64,000 nt of DNA from Streptomyces sp. A3M-1-3 (GTDB taxonomy: Bacteria > Actinomycetota > Actinomycetes > Streptomycetales > Streptomycetaceae): positions 1-64,000 of the forward strand of contig NZ_JANAVP010000019.1 in NCBI RefSeq assembly GCF_024213665.1. Direction: 5' to 3'. Below are positions 52,738 to 61,927 of this stretch, piece by piece. The stretch's first letter is position 1; every line of letters starts with the position of its first letter. The notes under the pieces were generated by a model. That model was not told where the DNA came from, searched no databases, and saw only the letters and a program-made list of their open reading frames with translations. The translations under genes and the position numbers were made by a program.

Positions 52738-54822
52738 ATGGCTGAGCGGGGTGCGACTCCGGCCGCCGTGTCGGTGCCGGACGACTGGCCGGCCCATGCG
52801 GATCTGAGTCTCGCGCTCAACCGCATGGGCAGCTTCGACTGGGACCTCGACAGCGGGCTGATGTATCTGGACACGCCCGCGCTCGAGGTCTTCGACCTGC
52901 ACGACGGCGAGTACGACGGCCACCCGGCCACCCTGGTGAACCGGGTGCCGCCGGTCGAGGCGGTGCGCCTGGACAGCCTGGTGTCGAAGGCTCTCAAGGA
53001 CGGCAGGACGGCGTACGGCGCGTACTTCAGGATCCGCTGCCGCGACGGGACACTGCGCTGGACGCACACCCAGGGGCACATCGAGCGCGACCGGGACGGC
53101 CACCCCCACCGGATCATCGGCATCGTGCGGGACGCCGCCCAGGAACTCACCGACGCGACCGCCCGGTTCGAGCTGGACGAGGGCCGGCGCCGGATGACCG
53201 GCGTGGTGGAGCGGACGACCGCCATCCTGGCGCACGCCAGGACCGTCAGCGAGGTCACCGACGTACTGAAGGACCCCGAGGCGCTCGGGCATCTCGGCGC
53301 GGTGAGCGTGATGCTGGGCGTGGTCGACGGCGGGCGCATCCATCTGGTTGCCGAGGGCCAGCTCGGCGCGAACGTGCCGGAGTTCGAGTACACGCGGATC
53401 GACGCGGACTTCCCCATGAGTGAGGTGGTACGCACCCTCCAGCCCCGCTTCATCGCCTCCCGCGAGGAGTTCGAGTCGTGCTATCCCGTCCTGTGGCCGC
53501 ACATCGAACCGCTGGCCGTCGGGTCGGGCGTCTACCTGCCGCTGATCGCGCAGGCCCGGCCGATCGGCGTGCTCGGCCTGCTCTACGCCCGCCACGGCGA
53601 CTTCGCCCGCGAGGAGCGCAACCTCCTGGTCGCGCTGGCGAGCAGTATCGCGCAGAGCCTCCAGCGGGCGATCCTGTTCGAACAGGAGCACGATCTCGCC
53701 GAAGGGCTCCAGCAGGCGATGCTGCCACGCCGTATCCCGCGCATCCCCGGCGCGGAGGTCGCCGTCCGCTACCGCTCGCCACGCATGGGCCAGGACATAG
53801 GCGGCGACTGGTACGACGTGATCCCGCTGCCCGGCGGGCGGGTGGGCGTGATGATCGGCGACGTCCAGGGCCATGACACGGACGCGGCGGCCATCATGGG
53901 CCAGCTGCGGATCGTGCTGCGCGCGTACGTGGCAGAGGGCCACCCTCCCGCGACCGCGATGGCGCGGGCCTCCGCGTTCCTGCACGAGCTGGACACCGAC
54001 CGCTTCGCGACCGGCACGTATGCCGAGGCCGACCTGGCCACCGGCGTGCTCCAGATCGTGCGGGCCGGACACCTCGACCCGTTCCTCCGGCGCGGCGACG
54101 GGACCTGCCGGCGGATCCCGGTGGCCGGCGGACTGCCGCTCGGGCTGTCGGTCGACTTCGGTACCGGCGGCGGCCTCGGCTACCCGGTGACCACGATGGA
54201 ACTCGACCCGGGCGAAACGCTCCTGATGTGCACCGACGGCCTGGTGGAACGGCCGGGAGCCGATCTGGACGACGGACTCCAGCGGTTCATGCAGACCGTG
54301 CGCTCGGGGCCGGCCGACATCGAGGAACTGGCGGACCAGCTGTGCGACATGCTCGGCGAGCAGGGCGGCGGCGACGACATGGCGCTGCTGCTCCTGCGCC
54401 GCCGGGGCACGGACGCGCCGAAGGCCGGTGGCCGGCTCCAGCAGCACGTCGCCCAGTCCGACCCCGAAGCCCTGGCGTCGGCCCGGCACATGATCCGCGC
54501 CGCAGCGTCGGCCTGGGGCGCGGGTGAGGTCTCGCGCGAGATCGAACTGGTCGCCGACGAACTGATGACCAACTCCCTCGTCCACACCGAGGGCGGGGCG
54601 CTGGTGACGATCCGCGTGGTGGCGCGCGGCAGGGGGCGCTGGCTGAGGGTGGAGGTCCAGGACACGTCCAGCGCGCTGCCCCGGCCCCGAGAGGCCGGCG
54701 AGTCGGGTGTCTCGGGGCGTGGGCTGTTCCTCGTCGGCCATTTGGCGGACGTGTGGGGCGTGGAGTCGCGCGGCAGCGGGAAGTGCGTGTGGTGCGAGTT
54801 CACCGTCCCCGAGCGCGACTGA
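52738..54822 (+). CDS. PAS-GAF-PP2C phosphatase with HATPase_c domain
   Basis: A 694-residue signalling protein. A PAS domain (~20-140, LNRMGSFDWDLDSG, GTLRWTHTQGH) is followed by a GAF domain (~150-310), a SpoIIE-type PP2C phosphatase (~320-560; IGGDWYDVIPL, IGDVQGHDTDAA, DGLVERPG, GGDDMALLLLR) and a HATPase_c anti-sigma-kinase-like domain (~575-694; ELVADELMTNSLVHT, GRGLFLVGHLAD). The fusion suggests control of an alternative sigma factor by partner switching in response to a ligand. No anti-sigma antagonist gene is adjacent. ATG 52738 follows gagaagg. The decayed paralogue is directly upstream. Confidence 0.95.
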   Translation: MAERGATPAAVSVPDDWPAHADLSLALNRMGSFDWDLDSGLMYLDTPALEVFDLHDGEYDGHPATLVNRVPPVEAVRLDSLVSKALKDGRTAYGAYFRIRCRDGTLRWTHTQGHIERDRDGHPHRIIGIVRDAAQELTDATARFELDEGRRRMTGVVERTTAILAHARTVSEVTDVLKDPEALGHLGAVSVMLGVVDGGRIHLVAEGQLGANVPEFEYTRIDADFPMSEVVRTLQPRFIASREEFESCYPVLWPHIEPLAVGSGVYLPLIAQARPIGVLGLLYARHGDFAREERNLLVALASSIAQSLQRAILFEQEHDLAEGLQQAMLPRRIPRIPGAEVAVRYRSPRMGQDIGGDWYDVIPLPGGRVGVMIGDVQGHDTDAAAIMGQLRIVLRAYVAEGHPPATAMARASAFLHELDTDRFATGTYAEADLATGVLQIVRAGHLDPFLRRGDGTCRRIPVAGGLPLGLSVDFGTGGGLGYPVTTMELDPGETLLMCTDGLVERPGADLDDGLQRFMQTVRSGPADIEELADQLCDMLGEQGGGDDMALLLLRRRGTDAPKAGGRLQQHVAQSDPEALASARHMIRAAASAWGAGEVSREIELVADELMTNSLVHTEGGALVTIRVVARGRGRWLRVEVQDTSSALPRPREAGESGVSGRGLFLVGHLADVWGVESRGSGKCVWCEFTVPERD

Positions 54823-54965
54823 TCCCTCCCGCGGTGTCACCCCGGCGGCGCCGCGTGTTCTTCCCGGTGTTTCCCTGACCCCCTGGTGCGTTGACGTGTG
54901 CACGGCGATGCTGACCGCTGACAGCGCTTACCGCGTGCACAATCACCCGCATTCCAGGAGAAGTT

Positions 54966-57900
54966 GTGGGCTTCAGGATCGCCAGCCGGTCCGTCGTACT
55001 GTTCGCGACGGTGACCGCCCTGACGGTGGGGGCGATCTCCCCGGCCGTCGCCGACACCACCCCCGACCCACGTCCCCGTAACGCCGCGGAGGTACTGCGG
55101 CCCATCGCGCCACCACCCGCGAGCGTGCCCGGCGGAACCCCGAGATCCGTTGCCGACGGGGACGGCATCGAAACCGCGCGCAGCACCCGCCCGGTCGCCC
55201 CCGGCATCGAACTCACCTCGTACGACCGGCTCGAATCCGACAAGTGGCTGCGCGTCGACGCCCTCTCCGTCGACCTCGACGGCAGCGGAGTGCAGCCCGA
55301 CTACCTCTCCTCGGGCAGGGTCGCAGACCGCCGTACGGTCTCCGAACTCGCCGCCCGCCACGCACCGGGGGCGGGCCGCCGCACGGTCGCCGCGCTCAAC
55401 GCGGACTTCTTCGACATCAGCCAGACCGGCGCGCCCCTGGGGCCGGGCATCAAGGACGGCAGACCCGTCCACTCCGCGGCCGCCGGTGCCAACCGGGCCG
55501 TCGGCTTCGGTCCCGAGAGCGCCGGGCGGGTGCTCCAGCTGTACTTCGACGGGACCCTGACCGCCCCCTCCGGTGCGCACCCCCTTGCCGCGTACAACGC
55601 GGCGAACGTACCGCCCGGCGGGATCGGCGCGTACACCGCCGGCTGGGGTGAGGCCGACCGGGCGCTGACCGTGGACGCCGCAACTCCCGTCGCCGAAGCG
55701 CTGGTCCGGGACGGCCGCGTCGTCTCCGTGACCGGCCGGCCCGGCAGCGGGACCATCGCGGCGGACTGCACCGTCCTGGTCGGCCGCGAGGCAGGCGCCG
55801 GCGTGCTCGCCGCGCTGCGGCCCGGCGACCCGGTGGTCCTGGAGTACCGGCCGCGCACCGACAGCGGCCCCGTGCCGCGCACCGCGGCCGGCGGCCGCGA
55901 ACTGCTCGTCGTCGACGGCGTACCGCAGAACCACGAGGGAGCGGGCAACAACACCGCCGCGCCGCGCACCGCCGTCGGCTTCTCCCGCGACGGCCGGCAG
56001 ATGCAGGTGATCACGGTCGACGGCCGGCAGGCCGACAGCGGTGGTGTCACCCTCACCGAACTCGGCCTGATGATGGAACGGGCCGGTTCGCACAGCGCCC
56101 TCAACCTCGACGGCGGAGGCTCCTCCACCCTGATCGCCCGCGAACCCGGCAGCGACGCCCTCCAGGTGGAGAACAGCCCCTCCGACGGCAGCGAACGCAC
56201 GGTCCCCAACGGCCTCGCCCTGACCGCGCCGGACGGCAGCGGCCGACTGCGCGGATTCTGGGTCGAGACCCGCACCCCCGCCTCGGCGGCCCCGACCACC
56301 GGCCCGGTGAGGGGCGGCCACCCCGAGCGGGTCTTCCCCGGCCTGACCCGGCGGCTCACCGCCGCGGGCTACGACGAGACGTACGGACCGGCGGCGGGAG
56401 ACCCGCGCTGGCATGCCGTACGGGCATCCGTGGGCCGGGTCGACGACGCCGGGCTCTTCACCGCACACCGGCCCGGCAGTACGGAAGTCCGCGCGGAACG
56501 CGCAGGCGCCCGGGGGAGCACGGAGCTGACCGTGCTGGACGAACTCGCCCGCATCGAGCCGACCACCCGTCGGGTCGGCCTCGCGGACGCGTCGGCGACC
56601 GGGACCTTCGGCCTGGTCGGATTCGACCGACACGGCGCCGCCGCACCCGTGGAACCGGCCGATGTGACTCTGGACTACGACCGCTCGCTGTTCGACGTCG
56701 ATGACGACGGCCGGGGCTCCTTCACCGTCACCTCCCGCACCGGCAGCGGCGCCGGAGCGATCACGGCCACCGTCGCGGGCACCAGCACCGTCCTCGCCGT
56801 CAGTGTCGGCCTCGCCGACAGCCAGGTCTCCGGCCTCGACGACGCCGCGTCCTGGACCTTCAGCCAGGCACGCGCGACCGGCAGCACCGAGGCCACACCC
56901 TACGGCCGGAGCGGCACCGGGCTGAAACTGACCTACGACTTCAGCCGGTCGACCGCGACCCGCGCCGCATACGCCAACCCGCAGCGGCAGATCGCCGTTC
57001 CCGGTCAGCCGCAGTCCTTCAGACTCTGGATCAACGGCGACAGCAAGGGCGCCCGGCCGACCCTGCACCTCAAGGACGCAGCCGGATCGGACCAGTTGCT
57101 GCGCGGGCCCTTCGTCACCTGGACCGGCTGGCGGCAGGTGACCTTCGCGGTGCCGCCCGGCGCCGCGATGCCGCTGAAGGTGCACCGCTTCTACCTCGCC
57201 GAGACGGCGGCCGCGAAGCAGTACACCGGCGAGATCGTGATCGACGAACTCACCGCACAGGTGCCGCCCACCGTCGTCCTGCCCGAACAGCCGCGTACAG
57301 CCGACCCACTGATCTCCACCACCGCCGAAACGGAAGGTCGGGACTGGCAGTTCGCGGTGATGTCCGACGCCCGGTTCGTCGCCCGCGACCCGGAAAGTCC
57401 GATCGTGGCCCAGGCCCGCCGCACCCTGCGGGAGATCCGAGCCGCGAAGCCCGACTTCCTGGTCGTCAACGGCGATCTGGTCGACGAGGGATCGCCCGCG
57501 GATCTCGCCTTCGCCCGACGGGTCCTGACCGAGGAACTGGGCGACGCCCTGCCGTGGTACTACGTGCCCGGCAACCACGAGGTCATGGGCGGGAAGATCG
57601 AGAACTTCACCGCCGAATTCGGGCCCGCCCACCGCGTCTTCGACCACGCGGAGACGCGCTTCATCACGCTCGACACCTCCAGCCTGACCCTGCGCGGCGG
57701 CGGATTCGCGCAGATCAGGGCGGTGCGTGCGCAGCTCGACGCCGCAGCGCGCGACGACCGCATCGGCTCGGTGATGCTGATCGAGCACGTGCCGCCGCGC
57801 GACCCGACCGTACAGAGGGGCAGCCAGCTCAGTGACCGCAAGGAGGCGGCGCTGATCGAGCGGTGGCTCGCGGAGTTCCGCCGTACGAGCGGCAAGGGTG

Positions 57901-58466
57901 CCGGACTCATCGGCAGCCATGTGGGCGTCTTCCACGCCTCGCGCGTGGACGCGGTGCCGTACCTGGTCAACGGCAACGCGGGCAAGACGCCGGCCGGCCC
58001 GCCGGACGAGGGCGGCTTCACCGGCTGGACACTCCTCGGGGTGGACCGGGTCCCGGCGGCCGATCGGGCAGCGGCCCGGCTGGGGCCGTGGGCGGGGGGC
58101 CCGGACTGGCTCTCCGTACAGACCCGCGCGCACACCGACGCGCTGGCGCTCGACGCTCCGCCGACGCTGACTCCCGGCCGCAGCGCGGACGTTGCCGCGA
58201 CCGTCACCCAGGGCAGCCGCAGGGTCTCCGTCGGCTTCCCGCTCAGCGCGGACTGGACCGGATCGCCGAACCTCCACATCGGCGCCCCGGACGACGCGCG
58301 CCACCGCCACGCTGCCTCTTTCGATCCCGCGACGGGCACTCTCACCGCGCTCCGGCCCGGGACGGTCACCCTCGCGGTGACCGTCAACGGAGTCACGCAG
58401 CGGGCCCAGACCCGGATCGCTGCCGCCGCCCGGCGCGCCTGGACGAGTCCGGGCCTCACAGGGTGA
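54966..58466 (+). CDS. Secreted NAGPA-like phosphodiester glycosidase fused to a metallophosphoesterase
   Basis: A 1166-residue exported protein. After a signal peptide (RIASRSVVLFATVTALTVGA), residues ~70-440 form a NAGPA-type phosphodiester glycosidase domain (NADFFDI, LNLDGGGSSTL). Middle parts (~440-775) look like Ig/carbohydrate-binding modules. Residues ~785-1070 are a calcineurin-like phosphoesterase (MSDARF, NGDLVDEG, PGNHEVMGG, IEHVP), and a final Ig-like domain follows. The Asp of a canonical first metal motif (D-x-H) reads DAR here. Such proteins may act on cell-wall or teichoic-acid phosphodiesters. GTG 54966 follows AGGAGAAG. Its 3' end overlaps the convergent modBC gene by 11 bp. 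Confidence 0.9.
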   Translation: MGFRIASRSVVLFATVTALTVGAISPAVADTTPDPRPRNAAEVLRPIAPPPASVPGGTPRSVADGDGIETARSTRPVAPGIELTSYDRLESDKWLRVDALSVDLDGSGVQPDYLSSGRVADRRTVSELAARHAPGAGRRTVAALNADFFDISQTGAPLGPGIKDGRPVHSAAAGANRAVGFGPESAGRVLQLYFDGTLTAPSGAHPLAAYNAANVPPGGIGAYTAGWGEADRALTVDAATPVAEALVRDGRVVSVTGRPGSGTIAADCTVLVGREAGAGVLAALRPGDPVVLEYRPRTDSGPVPRTAAGGRELLVVDGVPQNHEGAGNNTAAPRTAVGFSRDGRQMQVITVDGRQADSGGVTLTELGLMMERAGSHSALNLDGGGSSTLIAREPGSDALQVENSPSDGSERTVPNGLALTAPDGSGRLRGFWVETRTPASAAPTTGPVRGGHPERVFPGLTRRLTAAGYDETYGPAAGDPRWHAVRASVGRVDDAGLFTAHRPGSTEVRAERAGARGSTELTVLDELARIEPTTRRVGLADASATGTFGLVGFDRHGAAAPVEPADVTLDYDRSLFDVDDDGRGSFTVTSRTGSGAGAITATVAGTSTVLAVSVGLADSQVSGLDDAASWTFSQARATGSTEATPYGRSGTGLKLTYDFSRSTATRAAYANPQRQIAVPGQPQSFRLWINGDSKGARPTLHLKDAAGSDQLLRGPFVTWTGWRQVTFAVPPGAAMPLKVHRFYLAETAAAKQYTGEIVIDELTAQVPPTVVLPEQPRTADPLISTTAETEGRDWQFAVMSDARFVARDPESPIVAQARRTLREIRAAKPDFLVVNGDLVDEGSPADLAFARRVLTEELGDALPWYYVPGNHEVMGGKIENFTAEFGPAHRVFDHAETRFITLDTSSLTLRGGGFAQIRAVRAQLDAAARDDRIGSVMLIEHVPPRDPTVQRGSQLSDRKEAALIERWLAEFRRTSGKGAGLIGSHVGVFHASRVDAVPYLVNGNAGKTPAGPPDEGGFTGWTLLGVDRVPAADRAAARLGPWAGGPDWLSVQTRAHTDALALDAPPTLTPGRSADVAATVTQGSRRVSVGFPLSADWTGSPNLHIGAPDDARHRHAASFDPATGTLTALRPGTVTLAVTVNGVTQRAQTRIAAAARRAWTSPGLTG

Positions 58467-60393
58467 CGAGGGTGACCTCGGTGGCCTTCACACTGGTCCA
58501 GACGGACACCCCGTCGGCCAGGCCGAGTTCGGCGGACGCCTCCGGGGTGATCTCGGCGACGAGGTCGGGCGACTGGTCGGAGGTGACCAGGATGCGCAGC
58601 CGGCTGCCGACGGAGGTGATTTCCCGGACCGTGCCCGGCCAGACGTTACGGGGGCTGCCGCCCGGCCGGTCGCGGTGAACGGAGACGGCCTCCGGCGCGA
58701 TGATCGCCAGTGCCGGGGTGCCGTCGGCGAGCGAGTCCGCGACGACGAGCCGGCCGCGGCCCTCGGCGAGTTCGAGGCCCTCGGCGGTGGCCGTGCCCGG
58801 CCATGCGTTACGGCCGAGCATCCGGGCCACCCACGGGGAGCGCGGATGCCGGCTCACCTCGGCGGGCGGCGCGTCCTGGAGCGTACGGCCGTCATCCAGG
58901 ACCAGCACCCGGTCGGCCAGCGAGACCGCCTCCACCGGGTCGTGGGTGACGATCAGGCAGACCCCGCCGAATCCGTCGAGGTGGCGGCGCAGGGTGTGCC
59001 GGACATGGGCGCGGGTGGTCTGGTCGAGGGCGGCCAGCGGCTCGTCGAGCAGCAGCAGCCGGGGCCGCGCCGCGAGCGCGCGGGCCAGCGCCACCCGCTG
59101 GGCCTGCCCGCCGGACAGCTGGGCGGGTTTGCGGTGGGCGAGGTGGCCCACGCCCAGCCGGTCGAGCCAGTCCCGCGCGGTGCGGCGGGCGGCGGCGCGC
59201 GGGACGCCGTGGGCGCGGAGCCCGTACGCGGTGTTGGCAAGGGCGCTCAGATGCGGGAACAGGGCGCCGTCCTGCGGGACCCAGGCGACGCCGCGGCGGT
59301 GCGGCGGCAGGCCGGTGACATCGGTGGCGCCGAGGCGGAGTACGGCGTGGGCGCGCGGGGTCAGTCCGAGGAGGGCGCGCAGCAGGGTGGTCTTGCCGGC
59401 GCCGTTGGGGCCGACGACGGCGATGGTGGTGCCCGGTTCGGCGTCCAGGGTGAGCCGGTTGAAGCCGGTGACCTCGGCGTGCAGCGGCCAGCGCGCGTCA
59501 TCCTCCTGCCGCGCGGGGAGAACGGGAAGTTCCGCCGGGGGCGGTTCCGTACCGTCCTCCGGGCGGGGGAGCCGGGGTGTCCGGTCGGCCGGGCTCCCGG
59601 TCCAGCGGCCGCGCAGGGCGACGAGTACCGCCATCGCGATGGCCAGCAGCAGGAGGGAAACGGAGGTGGCGGCCTCGGGCTGTTCCTGGAGCAGCAGATA
59701 GACCTGGAGGGGGAGCGTCTGGGTGGTGCCGGGCAGGTTGCCGGCGAACGTGATCGTCGCGCCGAACTCACCCAGGGCCCGTGCCCAGGTGAGGGCCGCC
59801 CCGGCGATGAGGCCGGGGGCCACCATGGGCATGGTGACGGTGAAGAACACCCGTACCGGCGAGGCACCCAGCGAGGCGGCGGTCTCCTCGTAGCGTGGCC
59901 GCAGCCCGCCCAGGGCACCTTCGAGGCTGACCACCAGGAACGGCATCGCCACGAACGTCGCCGCGAGGACCGCCCCCGAGGTGTGGAACGGCAGGGTGAT
60001 GCCGAAGGTGCCCTCCAGCCACGGGCCCAGCAGCCCGCGCCGTCCGAAGCCGAGCAGGAGCGCCACGCCCCCGACGGTGGGCGGCAGCACCATCGGCAGC
60101 AGGACGAGCGACCGTACGAGTGCCTTGCCGGGGAAGTCCACCCGGGCGAGCAGCCAGGCCAGCGGCACGCCGAGCAGCAGCGACAGCCCGAGCGCCCAGA
60201 ACGAGACGATCAAGGAGAGCTGCAACGCCTCGGTGACCCCTGGGCTGCTCAGATGCGTACCGAGGTCACCCCACGAGGTACGGGTGAGAATCCCGATCAG
60301 CGGCAGCAGCAGGAACGCGATGGCGAGCAGCGCGGGCAGAGCCAGGGCCAGCGGGGTACGGGGGCCCGGCGAGCGACTGCGGAGACGTTTCAT
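58456..60393 (-). CDS. modBC: Molybdate ABC transporter, fused permease and ATPase (ModB-ModC)
   Basis: A 645-residue fusion. The permease half (~1-265) has five to six helices and the EAA-loop EETAASLGASPVRVF. The ATPase (~300-510) has Walker A GPNGAGKTT, signature LSGGQAQRV, LLLLDEPLAAL and ITHDP. The C-terminal ~130 residues are TOBE-type molybdate-sensing domains (AIIAPEAVSVHRD, WTSVKATEVTLV). It works with the ModA lipoprotein upstream to import molybdate. In many bacteria permease and ATPase are separate proteins. ATG 60393 follows AGGAA. The 110-bp gap to modA contains a strong hairpin. Confidence 0.93.
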   Translation of the reverse strand: MKRLRSRSPGPRTPLALALPALLAIAFLLLPLIGILTRTSWGDLGTHLSSPGVTEALQLSLIVSFWALGLSLLLGVPLAWLLARVDFPGKALVRSLVLLPMVLPPTVGGVALLLGFGRRGLLGPWLEGTFGITLPFHTSGAVLAATFVAMPFLVVSLEGALGGLRPRYEETAASLGASPVRVFFTVTMPMVAPGLIAGAALTWARALGEFGATITFAGNLPGTTQTLPLQVYLLLQEQPEAATSVSLLLLAIAMAVLVALRGRWTGSPADRTPRLPRPEDGTEPPPAELPVLPARQEDDARWPLHAEVTGFNRLTLDAEPGTTIAVVGPNGAGKTTLLRALLGLTPRAHAVLRLGATDVTGLPPHRRGVAWVPQDGALFPHLSALANTAYGLRAHGVPRAAARRTARDWLDRLGVGHLAHRKPAQLSGGQAQRVALARALAARPRLLLLDEPLAALDQTTRAHVRHTLRRHLDGFGGVCLIVTHDPVEAVSLADRVLVLDDGRTLQDAPPAEVSRHPRSPWVARMLGRNAWPGTATAEGLELAEGRGRLVVADSLADGTPALAIIAPEAVSVHRDRPGGSPRNVWPGTVREITSVGSRLRILVTSDQSPDLVAEITPEASAELGLADGVSVWTSVKATEVTLVTL

Positions 60394-60440
60394 CGGTGGT
60401 TCCTGGGATCGTTCATCGGGTCCGGTCCGGGTCCGGGCCG

Positions 60441-60487
60441 GTGACCGGGGGCTGCCCGTCCCCCCGGAACGGGCAGCCCCCGGTCAC
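60441..60487 (-). terminator. Strong hairpin between modA and modBC
   Basis: A perfect 19-bp stem (60441-60459 paired with 60469-60487; arms gtgaccgggggctgcccgt and acgggcagcccccggtcac) encloses a 9-base loop. It lies just after the modA stop (60503) in the direction of transcription and 48 bp before the modBC start. It probably works as a partial terminator or mRNA end stabiliser that sets more ModA than ModBC. Confidence 0.85.
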
Positions 60488-60502
60488 CGGGGTCGCCGGG
60501 TA

Positions 60503-61306
60503 CTACGGCTGCTGGAAGCCCGCCTCCTGGAGGATCTTCTGCGCCTCGGGGCCGCTGAGCCACTTCACGAAAGCGGCCGCGGCGTCGGCGTTCTTGGACT
60601 GCTTCAGCGTGGCGGCGGGGTACTCGGCGATCGCGTTCTGCGCGTCGGGGATCTCGACGGCGTCGACCTTGTCGGCCGCGCCCCGCGCGTCCGTCTTGTA
60701 GACGAGACCGGCATCGGCCTCGCCGAGCTCGACCTTGCTGAGGACGGCGCGCACGTTCGGCTCCTGCGAGACCGGCTTCACGTCGACCTTCTGAGCGTCC
60801 AGGATCTTCTTGCCGTAGCGCCCGACCGGCACCTCGGGAGCGGCCAGCACGACCTTCAGCTTGGTGTCGGCGAGGTCCTTGAGTGCCGCCACCTTGTGCG
60901 GGTTGCCCTCACCGGTGGCGATCACGAGTCGGTTCCTGGCGATGACGGTGGCCGCTCCGGTGTCGGACTTCAGCCCGTCCATCGTCCTGGTGTCCGCGGT
61001 GACCAGGGCGTCGGCGGGAGCGCCCTGCTTGACCTGGGCGGCCAGTTCCTGGGACCCGGCGAAGGAGAACGTCACCTTCGTGCCCGGGTTCGCCTTCTCG
61101 TACGCGGCGCCGGCGGTCTTGAACACGTCGGTGAGCGAGGCGGCGGCCAGTACGGTCAGCTCGGCCTTGGGGGCGGCGGCGGGCCCGGATGCCTTGGCGC
61201 CTGTGTCCTTCTGGCCGTCCTCACTGCCGCAGGCGGTCAGCGGCAGTAGCAGGGCGGCGGTCAGCAGTCCGGCGGCGGCGCGGCGGCGGTTGATCGTAGG
61301 GGACAT
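60503..61306 (-). CDS. modA: Molybdate-binding lipoprotein ModA
   Basis: A 267-residue lipoprotein. The lipobox is LPLTAC, with cysteine near residue 26. The mature part has the ModA hallmarks LTVLAAASLTDVF, VTFSFAGSQELAAQV, GAPADALVTAD, and LGEADAGLVYKTDA. It captures molybdate (or tungstate) outside the cell for the ModBC transporter. The start ATG 61306 has upstream purines. Spacing to the regulator gene upstream is 99 bp, consistent with one operon. Confidence 0.93.
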   Translation of the reverse strand: MSPTINRRRAAAGLLTAALLLPLTACGSEDGQKDTGAKASGPAAAPKAELTVLAAASLTDVFKTAGAAYEKANPGTKVTFSFAGSQELAAQVKQGAPADALVTADTRTMDGLKSDTGAATVIARNRLVIATGEGNPHKVAALKDLADTKLKVVLAAPEVPVGRYGKKILDAQKVDVKPVSQEPNVRAVLSKVELGEADAGLVYKTDARGAADKVDAVEIPDAQNAIAEYPAATLKQSKNADAAAAFVKWLSGPEAQKILQEAGFQQP

Positions 61307-61405
61307 GGAAGCGGGACTCCTCGGTGATGCGGCCGGCAGGTGCCGTCCGAGCGGATGGTGATGAGCCGCGCCGGGGACGGGCGACGCCGCTGGGGAGTGG
61401 GTGGT

Positions 61406-61801
61406 TCAGGTGCGGTCGATGTGGACGCTGGTGGACTTCACGCGGGCGGTGGCCTGCATGCCGACCTCCAGCCCGAGGTCCTCGACCGCTTCGCGGGTCA
61501 GCAGGGAGACCAGCCGGTGCGGGCCGGCCTGGATCTCGACCTGGGCCGCGACATCGCCGAGCTTGACCGCGGTGACGATGCCCGGGAAGGCGTTGCGGGC
61601 GGACGTGTAGGGGGCGTCCTCCTCAGCGTGGGCGCCCTGGGCGACCTCGATGGAGAACGCGGCCAGATCACGTCCGTCGATGAGGCGGCGGCCGCTGTCG
61701 TCGCGGTGGGTCGCGACGCGTCCGGCATCCGCCCAGCGGCGCGCGGTGTCCGGGCTGACGCCGAGCAGACGAGCCGCCTGTCCGATGGTGTAGGACTGCA
61801 T
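61406..61801 (-). CDS. HTH-TOBE molybdate-responsive regulator
   Basis: A 131-residue protein. An N-terminal MerR/excisionase-like helix-turn-helix (YTIGQAARLLGVSPDTARRW, ~3-22) is followed by a single TOBE domain (~60-131, FPGIVTAVKLGDVAAQVEI, ARVKSTSVHID) that binds molybdate or tungstate. This is the layout of actinobacterial ModE-like regulators. It heads the mod operon. ATG 61801 has no ribosome site, and a promoter-like sequence ends only seven bases upstream, so the mRNA may be leaderless. Confidence 0.9.
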   Translation of the reverse strand: MQSYTIGQAARLLGVSPDTARRWADAGRVATHRDDSGRRLIDGRDLAAFSIEVAQGAHAEEDAPYTSARNAFPGIVTAVKLGDVAAQVEIQAGPHRLVSLLTREAVEDLGLEVGMQATARVKSTSVHIDRT

Positions 61802-61808
61802 GTGCGCC

Positions 61809-61838
61809 AAGATAGACGTGTTTACCTGACATTTGCAA
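61809..61838 (-). promoter_or_regulatory. Predicted promoter of the mod regulator gene (leaderless)
   Basis: On the minus strand TTGCAA (61833-61838) and TATCTT (61809-61814) are separated by 18 bases, close to -35/-10 spacing. The predicted start of transcription would coincide with the ATG at 61801. The region is AT-rich compared with surroundings and is shared with the divergent Mop gene. Confidence 0.5.
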
Positions 61839-61927
61839 TTCATTGACGGATCAACTATGGCACTTGCGAGTCCGCTTGGAGGAAGGTCCGAGTGCCCGTC
61901 TGCCGCTGAGGCGGCAGGCTGAGGTCC

